This document shows, piece by piece, positions 34,271-46,329 of a stretch of 64,000 bases of DNA (within the stretch, counting starts at the first letter, position 1; every line of letters begins with the position of its first letter). The notes beneath the pieces were generated by a model. That model made no database searches. It was not told the origin of the DNA and saw only the letters and a program-made list of their open reading frames with translations. Origin of the DNA: Cephalopachus bancanus (lineage: Eukaryota > Chordata > Mammalia > Primates > Tarsiidae); assembly GCA_027257055.1 (NCBI GenBank), contig JAPVLO010000073.1, positions 5,198,501-5,262,500 of the forward strand, written 5' to 3'. The position numbers were made by a program, and so were the translations under genes.

Positions 34271-34784
34271 CCAAATGTCAAAGATGATGCTAAATTCTAC
34301 CAATTAACTAAATTTTCTGAACTCAGCATGATTTGCCCCCTCTAATGAAATGGACAAAATTCACTTGTTTTGGGACTTTGATTCCACTAAATGTAACACT
34401 GTGGTTGCTTTCTCATTTTCTTTGTCTCCCTCACTCCCCCTTTCCTTCCCTCTCTCCCCTCCTTATTCTATCATAAAAATAATTTGAAGGGGATTACAAT
34501 GAAATACATATATTAGAACCACTAAAACTCTCCAAAAGATATGTCCACAAGTTTGTGTGATGTCAATGATTAAAAGTGATAAGATAACTTCTGTTGAATA
34601 AAAATATTAACACAAATTTCAACACTTCATTAATTAGTGTTTACTCAGTCAACACAAAGCATTGAGCTGCTACTATATTCTAAGGATTGTGATGAATCCT
34701 GGGAATGCAAAGACAACTACATCACAGGTATCTTCTTCACTACATGCACTGTGTTAGAGTCTTATATAAAAGTTGTGAGAGGAT

Positions 34785-35095
34785 GGAAGTTGGTGGCTCA
34801 CAGCTGTAATTCCAGCACTTCGGAAAGTTAAGTTGAGGAGATTGCCTGAGGCCAGGAGTCTGAGTCCAGCCTGGGTATTACAGTGAAACCTCTTCTCTAC
34901 AAAGCAAAAAATCAGAAAATTAGATGAGCATGGTTGTTCCCACCTGTAGTCCTCGCCACTCGGGATGCTGAGATGGAAGGATTGCCTGAGCCCAGAAGGC
35001 TGAGGTTATGGTAAGCTGTGTCTGTCGTGATTATGACACTGTGTTCCAGCCTGGGTGAAAAAGTGAGGACCCTACTCAAAAACAAACAATAAATA
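34785..35095 (+). mobile_element. Old Alu (AluJ-like), diverged
   Basis: GTTGGTGGCTCACAGCTGTA through CCTGAGGCCAGGAGTCTGAG, TCTCTACAAAGCAAAAAATC and GTTCCAGCCTGGGTGAAAAA trace a complete dimer. It lacks the GC hairpin and the CAATAAATC linker of the young elements and has lost most CpGs. Confidence 0.88.
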
Positions 35096-35159
35096 AAAGT
35101 AGTGGCAATAGGACGTAAGTAAATGTGTTTAGGAGAACTGTAAATGTTCCACAAGGGAG

Positions 35160-36035
35160 ACATCTCAAGAGGTCATAAAAAATATTAAAAACAAAATCCC
35201 ATTACAAAGTGGGCAAAAGATATGAATAGACCCTTCTCAAAAGAAGACATATGAAAAACTAACAGATATGTGAAAAAAATGCTCAGCCTCAATAGTCATC
35301 AAAGAAATGCAAATTAAAACCACACTGAGATACCACCTAATTCTAGTTAGGATGGCCATCATCAATAACTCAAAAACCAACAGATGCTGGAGAGGATGTG
35401 GTGAAAAGGGAACACTTCTACACTGTTGGTGGGAGTGTAAACTAGTACAGCCTCTGTGGAAAACAGTGTGACGATTCCTAAAAGATCTAAAATCGACCTT
35501 CCATATGATCCCGCAATCTTCCTACTGGGAATATACCCGGAAAAGCTCAAATCACTCTATAAAAAAGATACCTGCATGTGTACGTTTAATGCAACATTGT
35601 TCACAGTAGCAAGAACATGGAACCAGCTATGTTGCCCATCAAAATAGGACTGGATTTTAAAAAAATGTGGTACATGTACATGATGGAATATTACACAGTC
35701 ATAAAGTACAAAATCATGAACTTCACAGCTACCTGGATGGACCTAGAGTCTATAATACTAAGTGATGTATCACAAAAAGAAAAGAACTGAGTATCATATG
35801 TTCTCACCCATAAGCGGACCTTGAACAATTATCGTAATACTGTAAGAAAAGGATCGACAGTAGCAGGAAATTGCCAGGGGTGGGGGGGGGAGTGGGGGGA
35901 TTGGCAGTAGTGGGAATCTGCCAGGGGAGGGGGAGCATACCTCATCAAAAAGGGTACCTGCATAATGAACATTTGTATGCTTAACCCTGAATTTTACCCC
36001 ACATCTTTAAAATCAAAAAATTAAAAGAGAAAAAA
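35160..36035 (+). mobile_element. L1, 5'-truncated: end of ORF2 plus 3' UTR
   Basis: It begins near AAATCCCATTACAAAGTGGG and contains ORF2 C-terminal sequence (GAAATGCAAATTAAAACCAC, GATACCACCTAATTCTAGTT, CACTGTTGGTGGGAGTG). The family 3' UTR follows, with two tandem GCAGTAG…TGCCAGGGG units and long G-runs at 35876-35932, then an A-rich tail. Frameshifts show that it is inactive. No clear target duplication was found. Confidence 0.9.
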
Positions 36036-37447
36036 AAAATTTCCAAGACAGGAAAGACAAAAGTATTCCTAGAAAGTGATGAATGATGTCTTGACCAACT
36101 CTGCGACTAAAGCATGTGGGAGTCATTGTCAGGGAAGTGTTACATACAAGATACAAGGTGATATACAAAACCAGAAAGCAGAAGGCATTTGGATATGATG
36201 TCCAGCAATTTAGATCTGATACTAAGCCGTGGGTAATTTCTTTAAATGTGTAAACTTTAACGATATAATGTAAAACAATCTTTGACTTACAAAAAAAAAG
36301 TAAAGTACAGAACAGCAACAACAAAAACCTTTTTTTAAAGCCACCTGAGAGTGAGTTACCAACCTGATGCCCCAGCAGCCTGAATTCTTTACTGTGTTTC
36401 CTACAAACAAGAATATTCTCCTACATAAACACAGTGCAATCATCAAAATCAGAAAATCAGCATGGATACATTACTATTATGTAATTTTCAGACTCCATTC
36501 AAGTTGGCTAATTGTCCTGACAACTAGTAAACACATCTAGTTCAGAATCACATGTTCCATTTAATTGTCATGTCATTTTAGTCTTCTTCAATTTGGAACA
36601 GTTCTGCAGTCTTTCCTTGACATGAATGACTTTGACACTATTGAAGAATACAGGTCAGTTATTTTGTAACTATTCCTCAATCTGCGTGGCTGATGCTTCT
36701 TCATGATTTGTGGTAAAAGTGACACAACTTTTGCAGAAGTATCACAGAAGAGATACCGCTTTTTTTCTCTTTGCATCCTATCTGGTATTGTGTCATTTTA
36801 ATTTATCCCATTAATGAAAATGTTCGCTGTGATTGCTTGGTTAAGATGATACCTGTCAGTTTTCTCCACTGTGAAGTTCCCTTTCTCTCTTTGTAAATAA
36901 TAAATATTTTCATGGGGAGGTAATCAGAAACCATTACGCATCCCATTTTTAAATTTCCTTGTTTAATTCAATGGGTTGTAACCCATTACCATTATTACTT
37001 ATTTTAATGTTTAAATGGTTCCAGAGTTGGCTAGTAGAACTTTTTCAAACTGACTCCTGTGTCCTTTGGGCACTCCCCATGATTCTTTGCTTTCTGTCAT
37101 AAGAGGTTCTAGACTCATCATTATCTTGTGTTTTCCTGCCTTGGCTCTTGGATTGGCCATTTTGCCAAGGAATATTGGTTCCTTTTAAGGAAGAGTGGTA
37201 TTTAGATGCCAAGATCTGGGCATTAGGTATACTCACTACTATTGGAGTAGGACACAATTGCTACTCTTAGACTCTTTATTAGGCAGAATTAGAGTGTGTG
37301 TGTATACATCCATACATAATGTGGTAGATTGTACTTTTCAAGATGGCTACAACATCACCCAACTCATATGATCTTTTGACTTGTCATATTTATGCCTCTC
37401 TTCTCACTCAGAAGTTAAATCTATATTATCATCTAACTAGAATCTGT
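36036..37447. other. Intergenic DNA, no gene seen
   Basis: This is single-copy-looking AT-rich DNA. Short frames on both strands have no recognisable domain. Confidence 0.45.
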
Positions 37448-37624
37448 GGTTACTATTGACTGAATGGGCCTTACCCCCAAATTCATATGTTGGAAGCCTA
37501 ACACCAATGTAGTGATGTTTGGAGGCGGGAACTTTGGGCGTTAATTAGGTTTGGAAGAGGTAATGAGAGAGGGGCCCTCATGGTGGGATTAGTGCCCTTG
37601 ATAGAAGAGATATCACAGAACTGT
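37448..37624 (+). mobile_element. MaLR (MST/THE1-type) LTR, 5' half, sense
   Basis: GACTGAATGGGCCTTACCCC, CAAATTCATATGTTGGAAGC, AGTGATGTTTGGAGGCGGGA and CTCATGGTGGGATTAGTGCC are in MST order. It stops abruptly and is followed by the opposite orientation of the same family. Confidence 0.85.
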
Positions 37625-37986
37625 GTCTTATTCCCTTTGGGCTGCCATAACAAAATGCCATAAACTAGTTGGCTTTATAATCAGAAATGTGTTTCTCACA
37701 GTTCTAGAGTCTGGGACGTCCAAGATCAAGGCACTGGCATATTCAGGGACTGTTGAGGGACTGTTTCCTTCATAGACAGACTTCTCTTCACTGTTAATTT
37801 AAATGATGCAAGTGGAGAAAGAGCTCTCTCGGTCTTCTTTTCTAGCGGCACTAATCCCATCCACAAGGACTCCACCCTCATGATCTAGTCATCTGCCAAA
37901 GACTCCACCTTCTAATACTACTACATTGGTGATTAGGTTTTCAACATATGAATTTTAGGAGGACACAAACATTTGAAACATAGCAC
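37625..37986 (-). mobile_element. MaLR (MST/THE1-type) LTR, antisense
   Basis: CCCTTTGGGCTGCCATAACA, CTCACAGTTCTAGAGTCTGG, GGCACTAATCCCATCCACAA and TCAACATATGAATTTTAGGA are the reverse complement of the same LTR family. It forms an inverted pair with 37448-37624. Confidence 0.88.
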
Positions 37987-38291
37987 CAGGGCTAGATCCA
38001 TTTCTCCTGGGTCTGATGTCTCTCTTTTATTTAATTTATTCTCAAATATTACTGATGCTACTTCCTAATATTAGGTTAAGAGAAGAAAAATTTTTGAGAT
38101 CTTACATGTATGAACATTTCTAAAAAATAAACTTTACATAAAATACTAAATAAATTATGAGTCCACTACATTTAAATATGTGCATAATAAGATAATTGCT
38201 TTCCCTGCCTCTTTCTCTTGACTGTGCTATGGACAAAACACTAGAGAAATGATTATAAATACATTTTTTGCACCATCAAAACCTTGAAATC

Positions 38292-38370
38292 TTTTTTTTT
38301 TTTTTAGAATGTAGAATTTATTGAGAAGACAGAAAATCTCCTACGGTGGGACGGACCCGAGAGGTTGCCC
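38292..38370 (-). mobile_element. TINE-like element, copy 2 (LTR R-region retrocopy)
   Basis: On the minus strand it reads GGGCAACCTCTCGGGTCC, then CCCACCGTAGGAGATTTTC, TCTCAATAAATTCTACATTC, then a run of As (complement 38292-38305). The body is about 65 bp. Flanks AATCTTTTTT on both sides (left copy merges with the T-run; right copy 38373-38382) look like a target-site duplication. It is about 75% like copy 1 by eye, with the same start and the same tail position. Confidence 0.68.
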
Positions 38371-38382
38371 AGAATCTTTTTT

Positions 38383-39394
38383 ATTAATAATCCTGGGATT
38401 CAAATTTTAATTAAATATTGGAGTTTTTATTATATAATTTATTCTCTCTAGAAATAGTTTATATAACTGCTGCATATAAATATATACTTGCATGTATATA
38501 GCTACAATATAAACCCTTAACTTTAAACCAAGATTCACTTAAATTTTTCTCTGGCTCATCCTCTTCTTCCCCTTGGTTCCTTCTCCCCAGTATCACTGCT
38601 GAGGGAACAAATGTAGGAAAAATGTAGGAACGTTTAAAGAATTCTTAAGGTAAGAAAGTCAAGGAACTTTGAAAAGCAAAATGATTTGGAAGGGCTAACC
38701 CTGGGGACACCTTTATATGTGATGATCTCAAGTTACCTGATTACAATGCAAGTCACCTTCTTACAACAGTTATGATACTCTACAGAATAAAAATTCATTT
38801 GGATGAACAAGGATTATCTTTAAAAGTATGAATATTTCTTAGAGGGTTTCATAAGTGGTACCAGTTTGGCACACTTTAGAGATAATTGTTATCTACTATC
38901 ACCCCTTGAAGTTTCCCTTAACATTTAGCTGAAATTATCAGCACTGGGGCTGAGAAGGTTAAGATAATTTCAGCGAGTGGCAGTGCAAGAGCATCCAAAA
39001 TGTGCATCAAGCTAATGTGGCTCTGGCATCAGTATCAGGAGGTGAAGTTTGTCAGGTAAATCCAAGGAAAGAGAAGAGATTCTAATGGGGTGATAGTTAC
39101 AGCTGTTCTATCACAGTAGGATGACAGACAGTGGCTAGAGGTATGCGAAGTAGAAAATCTGCTAAACATAAACTAGTTAAACGGGCTGTAACTAGAAGTG
39201 GAACCACACTCCCAGCTAAGAATGGGAAGTTCCCACATATTCCAGTGGCTTCTTCTGCATTTAAAATAAAAGCAAACTCTTTACTAGGGGTGGAAGGCAC
39301 TACAGAATCTGGCGCTTGCTTATTTATTCAACACCATCTCCTACTACCATTTCCTCTCAACTCACTAAATTTCAGCCACACTGGCATTCTAGCT
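38383..39394. other. Intergenic DNA, no gene seen
   Basis: I recognise no repeat. Overlapping frames at 39097-39403 have no motif and no conservation evidence. Confidence 0.45.
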
Positions 39395-39805
39395 ATTCCT
39401 TGAACATGCTAACTTTGTTTCTGCCTTAAGCCTTTCCACTTGATGTACCCTTTGATGGGAATGCTAAGCCCCAGGTGGTGTCTTCTTTATATCATTCACC
39501 ATCCAGCTCAGATGTCATCTCCTCAAAAAGGTCTTCCAATTTAAAATAGACACTCCCCACTTCCACCAGCCCCCTTCCCGTATTCTCTGTCACTCTACTC
39601 TGTAAGTCTTTCCAACACTTATCACTTGCTGAAATTATCTTGTTTGTTTATGTCTTGTTGCCTGACTTTGCCCGGAAACTATAAAGACTTGAGAGCAGGA
39701 ACATTGTCTTATTAACTTTTATGTCCTCAATTCCTAAAACCATGTCTGGCCAGTAGTAGATATTCAATAAATGTGTTTTGAGTAAATAACTGAATAAATG
39801 AACTG
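39395..39805 (+). mobile_element. L2 LINE 3' end, sense
   Basis: The text follows the L2 3' region: CAGCTCAGATGTCATCTCC, AAAAAGGTCTTCC, CTGTAAGTCTTTCCAACACT, TTGAGAGCAGGAACATTGTC, and the closing GTAGATATTCAATAAATGTG with TGAATAAATGAA. Confidence 0.9.
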
Positions 39806-39914
39806 GAGAGATGATGAAATAAGACAGAATGTCAGCCTACGAGTCTGATGTAATGGAAAGAGTGAGAATAGGGCTCACTATAATGTAGTAGACAATGTGT
39901 TCAGGATGAAATAA

Positions 39915-40115
39915 AAGGTCAAGTTTGCCATTCTGTGATATGGAAAAATTACTCACTCTTGCTGAACCTCAGTTTCCTTGGTTGTGAAATGGAGATAATT
40001 ATTGTATATAACCAGTTTAAAGATTCATTTAGGTGAAATAATAAATATACAAATGTATACATAAAAAGCAAGGCACAGAGAAGGTAGTCAATAAATAGTA
40101 GCCATTATTATCATC
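39915..40115 (+). mobile_element. MIR SINE, sense
   Basis: AAAATTACTCACTCTTGCTG, AACCTCAGTTTCCTTGGTTG and GAAATGGAGATAATTATTG lie in order, ending with AAGGCACAGAGAAGGTAGTC. Confidence 0.8.
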
Positions 40116-42047
40116 ACCAGTGTTGCACTAAGTGAGTCTTTGGATACTTAGTGTATTAACATTGTGGATGAGAAGGCTTAAGAATTCCCTAACCTATTTT
40201 CTTCTTTTCCTAAAGTGTACCTTTTTATAGAATTTATTATATGTTTATGAAGGTAATAGGAACTTTAGTGTATTTTGCATATCAAACAAAATATTCATAT
40301 AAGCTTGATTTTCAGATGCAGCCAAATAATAAATTGGACCATAAAGTATGAATACTTTACCTAGCGATGAAAGAGTAATACACATGAATAGAAGAGACAT
40401 AATGGTGGGTCATAAAATATGATTAACCTAGTTGAAACAAAAGGCCTTAGTACCTCACAAGTGGTGAACTCATTAGTGGGTTATAGGGGTTCCACATGAG
40501 TGAAAAAATCATGTATAATGGTTGCTCATTACATACTCTATTTATTCCAAGGGTGCCTTTTGTGAAGCTTGTTTTTTCCATTAAGTTTAAGCAAGAAGAG
40601 AGAAAAGCATGATATAAGAATATACCAATCATATTTTAAAACAGGTATTATTATAGGAAGTTTGCCTGTATTAAATCAAACTTAACCCTTAATAATAAAG
40701 CAAGTTTTGTGTCATTTAACATTACTTGAGAATGAAGACTTTTATGAAGCAGAACCTCTTGATGGGCGATTTCTATGAGGGTCATGCTGGCCTGTTCCCT
40801 CTCTCCTCTTTATGATTACTATTATTGCTTTAGCGGCCCTTGTTTTGTCACCAATTCTGTGGTAGTAAATTAACCCTGCTGGGCCTCACTTTCCACACTT
40901 GACACTGTAAGAGGAATACCAACGTTGCCTAAGTTGTAACTCAAAACAAGACTACACTTGTGAATGCTGAAACCACTTTAAAAGTGCCACACATATGCAA
41001 TGTGCTATTAGAGAGCACCTAGTGCAGTGCCTTTGTATCAGAGGTGTTCAAAAAAACATTAACTGAAAGAATGGAACCATGGGGATAACTGGACCAGCCT
41101 ATCTATACAGAAATTGGTGGGGAAAGAATTTGACCTCTCGTAAATGTATTCTATATTTGCAGGTGGCTGATGACAAGGATAGGAAATCCACAAATGTTTA
41201 TTTCATATATATCTGCAACAAAATACTTTAAGAACTAAAATTTGGCTATATTTCACAAATTCTAAGCAAATGTTTCTTTATTTGAAGATATTGTACCCTA
41301 GTTTTCAGTGGGAGCCATTTAGTAGATTTCAAAATACATTGCAATATTTTAATATGGCATAATACTGAAATTGTACATATTTAAATAAAATTTGGGGCCT
41401 ACATTGTTAGAGAACATTATGTTGTTATTATATACTCAGATTTTCAAATTCAATATTTTGGACCCTTTTCACATAATCATAGGAATAATATCTGGTAGTT
41501 TGTGATGCAAGGATACAAGTGAGAGACTAAGATAATTAATTTAATGATCAATTTCTTAATTCAATAAAATACATTAAGCTAATCTTCTGATTAATTTAGG
41601 CCAACATATTTTATTGATTCTCAAGAAAAAAATTTTAATCTGAAGCATTAAGTTACTTCATACTTCCTTTACCCTCCCCACTCCTCTAACTGAGCACTTA
41701 GGTTTTCCTGTGGTTCCACAATTGGTTCCTCTGGGTTTGCACACATTAGATGACCTTCTAACTGAAAAACAACCCACAACTTTGTTACATAAAAGTTGAA
41801 ACAGATGGATCAGATGAAATTACAGTTTGGATGTCATGGGGGGCTTTGGGGATGAGGATGATGGGAAGGCCAGAGTGAGCAAGACACCCAGATCCTAGAT
41901 ATGTCATTAAATCTTTTTCCATTAAGGCAAAGGAAAAATGATACTATTTGAACAGCATACAGGGGCAAACTTGAGGAGGTCTGAGGGCATCTATATACAG
42001 CATGGTGAGAAAATTTAATTCTATTTTTGACATATAATCTTAGTTTT
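40116..42047. other. Intergenic DNA, no gene seen
   Basis: This is AT-rich DNA with no assigned repeat. Traces of decayed elements are possible, but none that I can support. Confidence 0.4.
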
Positions 42048-42848
42048 TTAAAGTATTAGGGTTTTCAGAAATTGCCACACTCTCTTCCAAAGAGGTTGCA
42101 CTAGTTTGTATTCCCACCAGCAGTGTAGAAGCATTCCTTTATCTCCACATCCTTGCCAGCATCTGTTGTTGTTTGTTTTATTAATGATGGCCATTCTTAC
42201 TGGGGTTAGGTGGTATCTCAATGTAGTCTTGATTTGCATTTCTCTGATGATGAGTGAGGCTGAGCACTTTTTCATGTGTCTGTTGGCTGTCTGAATATCT
42301 TCTTCTGAGACGTGTCTATTCATGACTTTTGCCCACTTTTAAGGAGCTGTTGGTTTTTTTCCTTTCAATGCGTTTGAGTTATTTGTAAATCCTAGATGTT
42401 AGGCCTTTGCAACTCTGTTCACAATAGCAAAAACATGGAAACAACCATGTTGCCCATCGAAGCAGGACTGGATTAAAAAAAAAATGTGGTACATATGCAC
42501 AGTGGAATATTATGCAGCCATAAAGGACAAACATATGGACTTCGCAGCAACTTGGATGGATTTAGAGTCAATCATACTCAGTGATCTATCACACAAAGAA
42601 CAGAGTACCATATGTTTTCACTCATAAGCGGACCTTGAACAACTTTTATAATACTATAAGAAAGGGAATGACAGTAGTGGGAAACCATTCAGGGGAGGGG
42701 GGGCGGGATTGGCAGTTAAGGGAAACTGCTAGGGGAGAGAGGGGCATACCTCATCAACAAGGGTACCTGCATAATCAATGTTTGTATACCTAACCCTGAA
42801 TTAGATCCCACATCATTATAATAAAAAAAGAAAGACAAAAGTATTAGG
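42048..42848 (+). mobile_element. L1 with 5' inversion and intact target-site duplication
   Basis: The segment 42060-42405 is ORF2 C-terminal sequence in antisense (minus-strand peptide [20 protein letters not shown]…[14 protein letters not shown]). At about 42410 the orientation switches to sense, and the remaining ORF2 end and 3' UTR continue to an A-rich tail at 42836. The direct repeat AAAGTATTAGGG occurs at 42050-42061 and 42839-42850. This shows a single twin-primed insertion. Confidence 0.93.
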
Positions 42849-42850
42849 GA

Positions 42851-43239
42851 TTTTATTAAATTTGTATACAAATAAAATTCTTTCAAAATTAAAAAAAACT
42901 TCCTTTAATTTGCCAATTTGTTCCATTGGTCAATCTGTCATATATCTTTTCCAGGATTTTTTCAGTGTGTGACAGGCAATACATCAGATTCGGAACAACA
43001 GAAATTGTTCAGAATGGCCTTCGTGCTGAAAAAGGTTACAGTGTCATAGGCAGTGTTAATTAAAAAAGAATATTGTATCCATTTAATAAAGGCAAAAATA
43101 ATTTGAAGATTTTTTTTTCAAAGTAATTAACCAAACTCAAAATATCCTCTTAGGGTTGGATTGCTAGCTTGACTACCTACACTGACCCTTAAGTGTCTTC
43201 AATTTACACAGCAGTTTATAAAGGCAATATATGGCAAGT
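42851..43239. other. Intergenic DNA, nothing recognised
   Basis: AT-rich sequence with several homopolymer A and T runs. Confidence 0.4.
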
Positions 43240-43480
43240 TTTAAGAGCATAAGCCCTTGAGTCAGACTCTGTGGTTTGAATGCTAGGTATAATACTTTTG
43301 AACCATGTGACCTTGATTGCATTATTTAATCTCCCTGGGACTCAGTTTCCTCATCTGCAAAATGTGAAAAATAGGATGCTTTACCTCATGAATTGCAAGG
43401 CTTAACTGTAAATCTCTTAGAACAGTGCCTAACAAAGTGTAAGTTTTGAAGTGTTAACTATTACTAGCAAAACTAAAATA
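43240..43480 (+). mobile_element. MIR SINE, sense, near full length
   Basis: AGAGCATAAGCCCTTGAGTC, then ATGTGACCTTGATTGC, then GGACTCAGTTTCCTCATCTG and AGAACAGTGCCTAACAAAG give the complete MIR order. Confidence 0.88.
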
Positions 43481-44399
43481 TTTATCTCTCTAAAAGAACC
43501 ATAACAATTGTAATTTTAATGTGGTACATGGTAATTGTGCATATGAGATGTATGTACTGATGTATACATAGATGACAAACAAAGGCCTGTTGTGATACTA
43601 GTGAAATGAAAGTTATGTCTTAAATGAGGAATATACTGTTTATGGTGAGATGGAAATATAAATATGACTTCCTCTTTTGTCATTCCACCAAAAAGTTAAA
43701 CTTTACCTTGTTCTAATGGATGTGGTTGAAATGAAGTCATGTTGACATATCTTAGAAATCAATATACTCCTTCAACACTGAGGATACAGGAAAGGAAAGA
43801 TTTCATTCAAACAGAATAATTCCTAGCCATAGAAATGTACGTTTTTAAAAACTTAATTCCATAGGATTAATTACCTAGTACTATGACAGTAGAGTCTATC
43901 TAGAGGTTAAAAAAAAAAGTTCTACAACTCTGGATCTCTTATTAGGGCACGTAAAATTCTTAGTTTTTTTTTTAAACTTCAGCAAAATGCAGCACCTACT
44001 TTATTTAAATAAAATAATAAATCTCCCATGATTTGAGTTGGGTAATGTTTTATTTTAATGAAATTGGCCTTTGTCCTTTTGTGAAACAAAATAAACAGGT
44101 CAGTTAGTTGCTGAACCCTGTGACATGTAGAGTATTTCTTAAGACATGTTTAGGCCTGAGGGAAGGAAAAACAGCACCCCTGGTAGTTGGTCGTTGGGAT
44201 AATCAAGCAACTCTAAGGAGATGAACATAAAGGTAAAAGCAAAAATGCCCAAGAAAATCAAATAAGATCCTTCTCACTAAGATATCTCTCTCCTAGAAAA
44301 CTTTACCAGGTGTGGTATTCTGTTTCAGTAAGAAAAGCTGTGATTAATAAACTTTTATTTTCTTTTAACTACATAGAATTTAGAGAGTATTATTTGCCA
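43481..44399. other. Intergenic DNA, nothing recognised
   Basis: AT-rich single-copy-looking sequence. Confidence 0.4.
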
Positions 44400-44620
44400 T
44401 CTCTGCATACCTTTCTTCAGTTTTTCATAGCAGGTAATTAACATTCTTTATTACCATATTAAGCTGTAATTTTTCCTGCTATCTAATATTTCTGCAGGAG
44501 AATACATCACAATTTAGTTGCCATTCCCCTATGAATGGACATTTGGGTTGTTCTTAGTTGTATTTTTTATTTTTTTTACTTTTATACACAATTACTCAAT
44601 GACTGTAAGGAAAAGATAAT
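44400..44620 (-). mobile_element. Old L1 fragment, antisense
   Basis: ATACATCACAATTTAGTTGC, CCATTCCCCTATGAATGGAC and ATTTGGGTTGTTC, read on the plus strand, are the reverse complement of an old L1M 3' region. Confidence 0.6.
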
Positions 44621-44934
44621 ATCAGATGAGAACAAGCAAAGTGAATAAGACTAAATGATATCACTTTAATAAAACTCAAAAATAAGAAAAAATGCGTCAT
44701 ATCTTGTTTTGGGGATATATGTGTATTTAATTAAAACTTTTTTAAAGTAAGAAAATGTCAAACATAAAATTCATGAGAGTGAATCATGAAAGGAGAGAAA
44801 AACACTGACTCAATAATATTTGTAATAACCTTTCTTTATATATGGGTTCAAGAAAGTTTATTTTTAAAATTATGCTTCATAACTTGAGTGATATCTTATA
44901 TGTTCAAATTTTTCAAAATTCGTCATTATATTTG

Positions 44935-45055
44935 TTCTTCAAACCAGCCCTGTGAGTCAGGCTGAGTAGATATAATTGCCTTTGTTTTACAGATGAGGGA
45001 AATGAGATTTATCCAAGGCCCAATTGCTGGTTAATCTTGGAGGTGGGCTAGAAAG
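44935..45055 (-). mobile_element. MIR-like SINE, antisense
   Basis: TATAATTGCCTTTGTTTTAC, AGATGAGGGAAATGAGATTT and ATCCAAGGCCCAATTGCTGG are MIR reverse-complement blocks. Confidence 0.7.
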
Positions 45056-45665
45056 TTTATTTCATTAGTCAACTGATTAATTAATATGATAAACATTTCC
45101 TCAATTTTTCCTCCTTTTTGGGAAAGACACTGCCATCCATCTCGCAATTCAGTTACAAAACTATTACATGCATAATGCTTTCCTCTCTCTACGTGTACAG
45201 CCAATTAGCTATCAATTCCTATTAATATTATCTCCTTAAGAGACTTAAATCACTTTCTTTCTCATTATCCTTGTGGGGCATGACCTTATAGATCAATCTG
45301 TCTTCATTTTACCCTCAGGTTATGACAACTGCCTTCTTACCTTGTCTGCAATCAATTACCACATTCTTGCCCCAATCATATTCATGTCCAAGTGAAAACC
45401 AGACTACCCTCTTAACATGGGACTCTGACTTCCATTCCCAGTATTGTGTGATGACTCCACATTTCCTCCAGGATGAAGTGAATGCCTCTCTTTGGGGCAT
45501 CCCAAGGTTTTCCACCACCTGACTCCTGCTGACATCTCCAGACCCGTCTTTTCCTACTTCCCTACTCACACTAACCCTTCCAACTACTTACTGGTTTAAC
45601 CAGACAGTTATAAACACCCTCACAGGCCCTGGGGACAATTCTTTTTGGAGCTACATCTTACCATT
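45056..45665. other. Intergenic DNA, no gene seen
   Basis: Unassigned. The paired frames at 45315-45569 on both strands overlap each other and have no motif. Confidence 0.4.
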
Positions 45666-45756
45666 TTATATATATATAGTGTACATATATATATGATGTG
45701 TGATGTGTATATATACATATAAAATATATATGTGTGTGTGCATATATGTGTGTGTG

Positions 45757-45771
<15 letters not shown>
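45666..45771. repeat. (TA)n/(TG)n compound microsatellite
   Basis: Interrupted TATATA, GTGTGTG and TATATATA runs lead directly into the poly(T) of the antisense Alu. Confidence 0.9.
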
Positions 45772-45790
<19 letters not shown>

Positions 45791-46073
45791 TTTTGAGTTG
45801 GAGTCTCACTCTGTCACCCAGGCTGGAGTGCAGTAGCATGATCACGGCCCTCAGCATCGACCTGCTGGGCTCTGGTGATCTTTCCGCCTCAGCCTTCCAA
45901 GTAGCCAGAACTACAGGCGCGTGCTACCATGCGCTATATTTTTTGTTTTTATTGTGAAGAAGTCTTGCCAAGTTGCCAGGGCTGGTCTCAAACTCATGGG
46001 CTCAGGCACTCTACTCACCTCGACTTCCCAAAATGCTGGGATTACAGTCTGAGCCATGGAGCCTGGACTACCA
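45772..46073 (-). mobile_element. Alu, intermediate age, antisense
   Basis: Complete dimer in antisense with a 24-nt poly(T). It shares GAGTTGGAGTCTCACTCTGT and TCCGCCTCAGCCTTCCAAGT with the young subfamily. In the hairpin position it still has GCAGTAGCATGATCACGG, the AluJ-like form. It therefore predates the hairpin. Confidence 0.92.
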
Positions 46074-46329
46074 CATATATTAAATTCCCATTCCACATGA
46101 CACATACTTTAGAAATGAACATAAGCTTTGAGTGAAGGTATAGTTGACTGGATGACATAATGTCACTTCTAAGAGAATATAATTAAATTCATTCATTTAG
46201 TAAATATCTACAAGGCAGCTATTACAGCATTGTAATCTAGGCCCTATTTCAGGGTAATAAAACACCTCAATGAACAAAACTGTTAAGTTCCTACTTTTAT
46301 GGAACCTATATTCTATTTTCACCCTTTTT

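Noticed and set aside
42048..42323. 91-codon minus-strand frame with clear protein similarity
   Set aside because: It is the L1 ORF2 C-terminus within a truncated, inverted insertion, not a host gene.
45666..45771. Possible regulatory TATA cluster
   Set aside because: It is a TA/TG microsatellite leading into an Alu tail, not a promoter.
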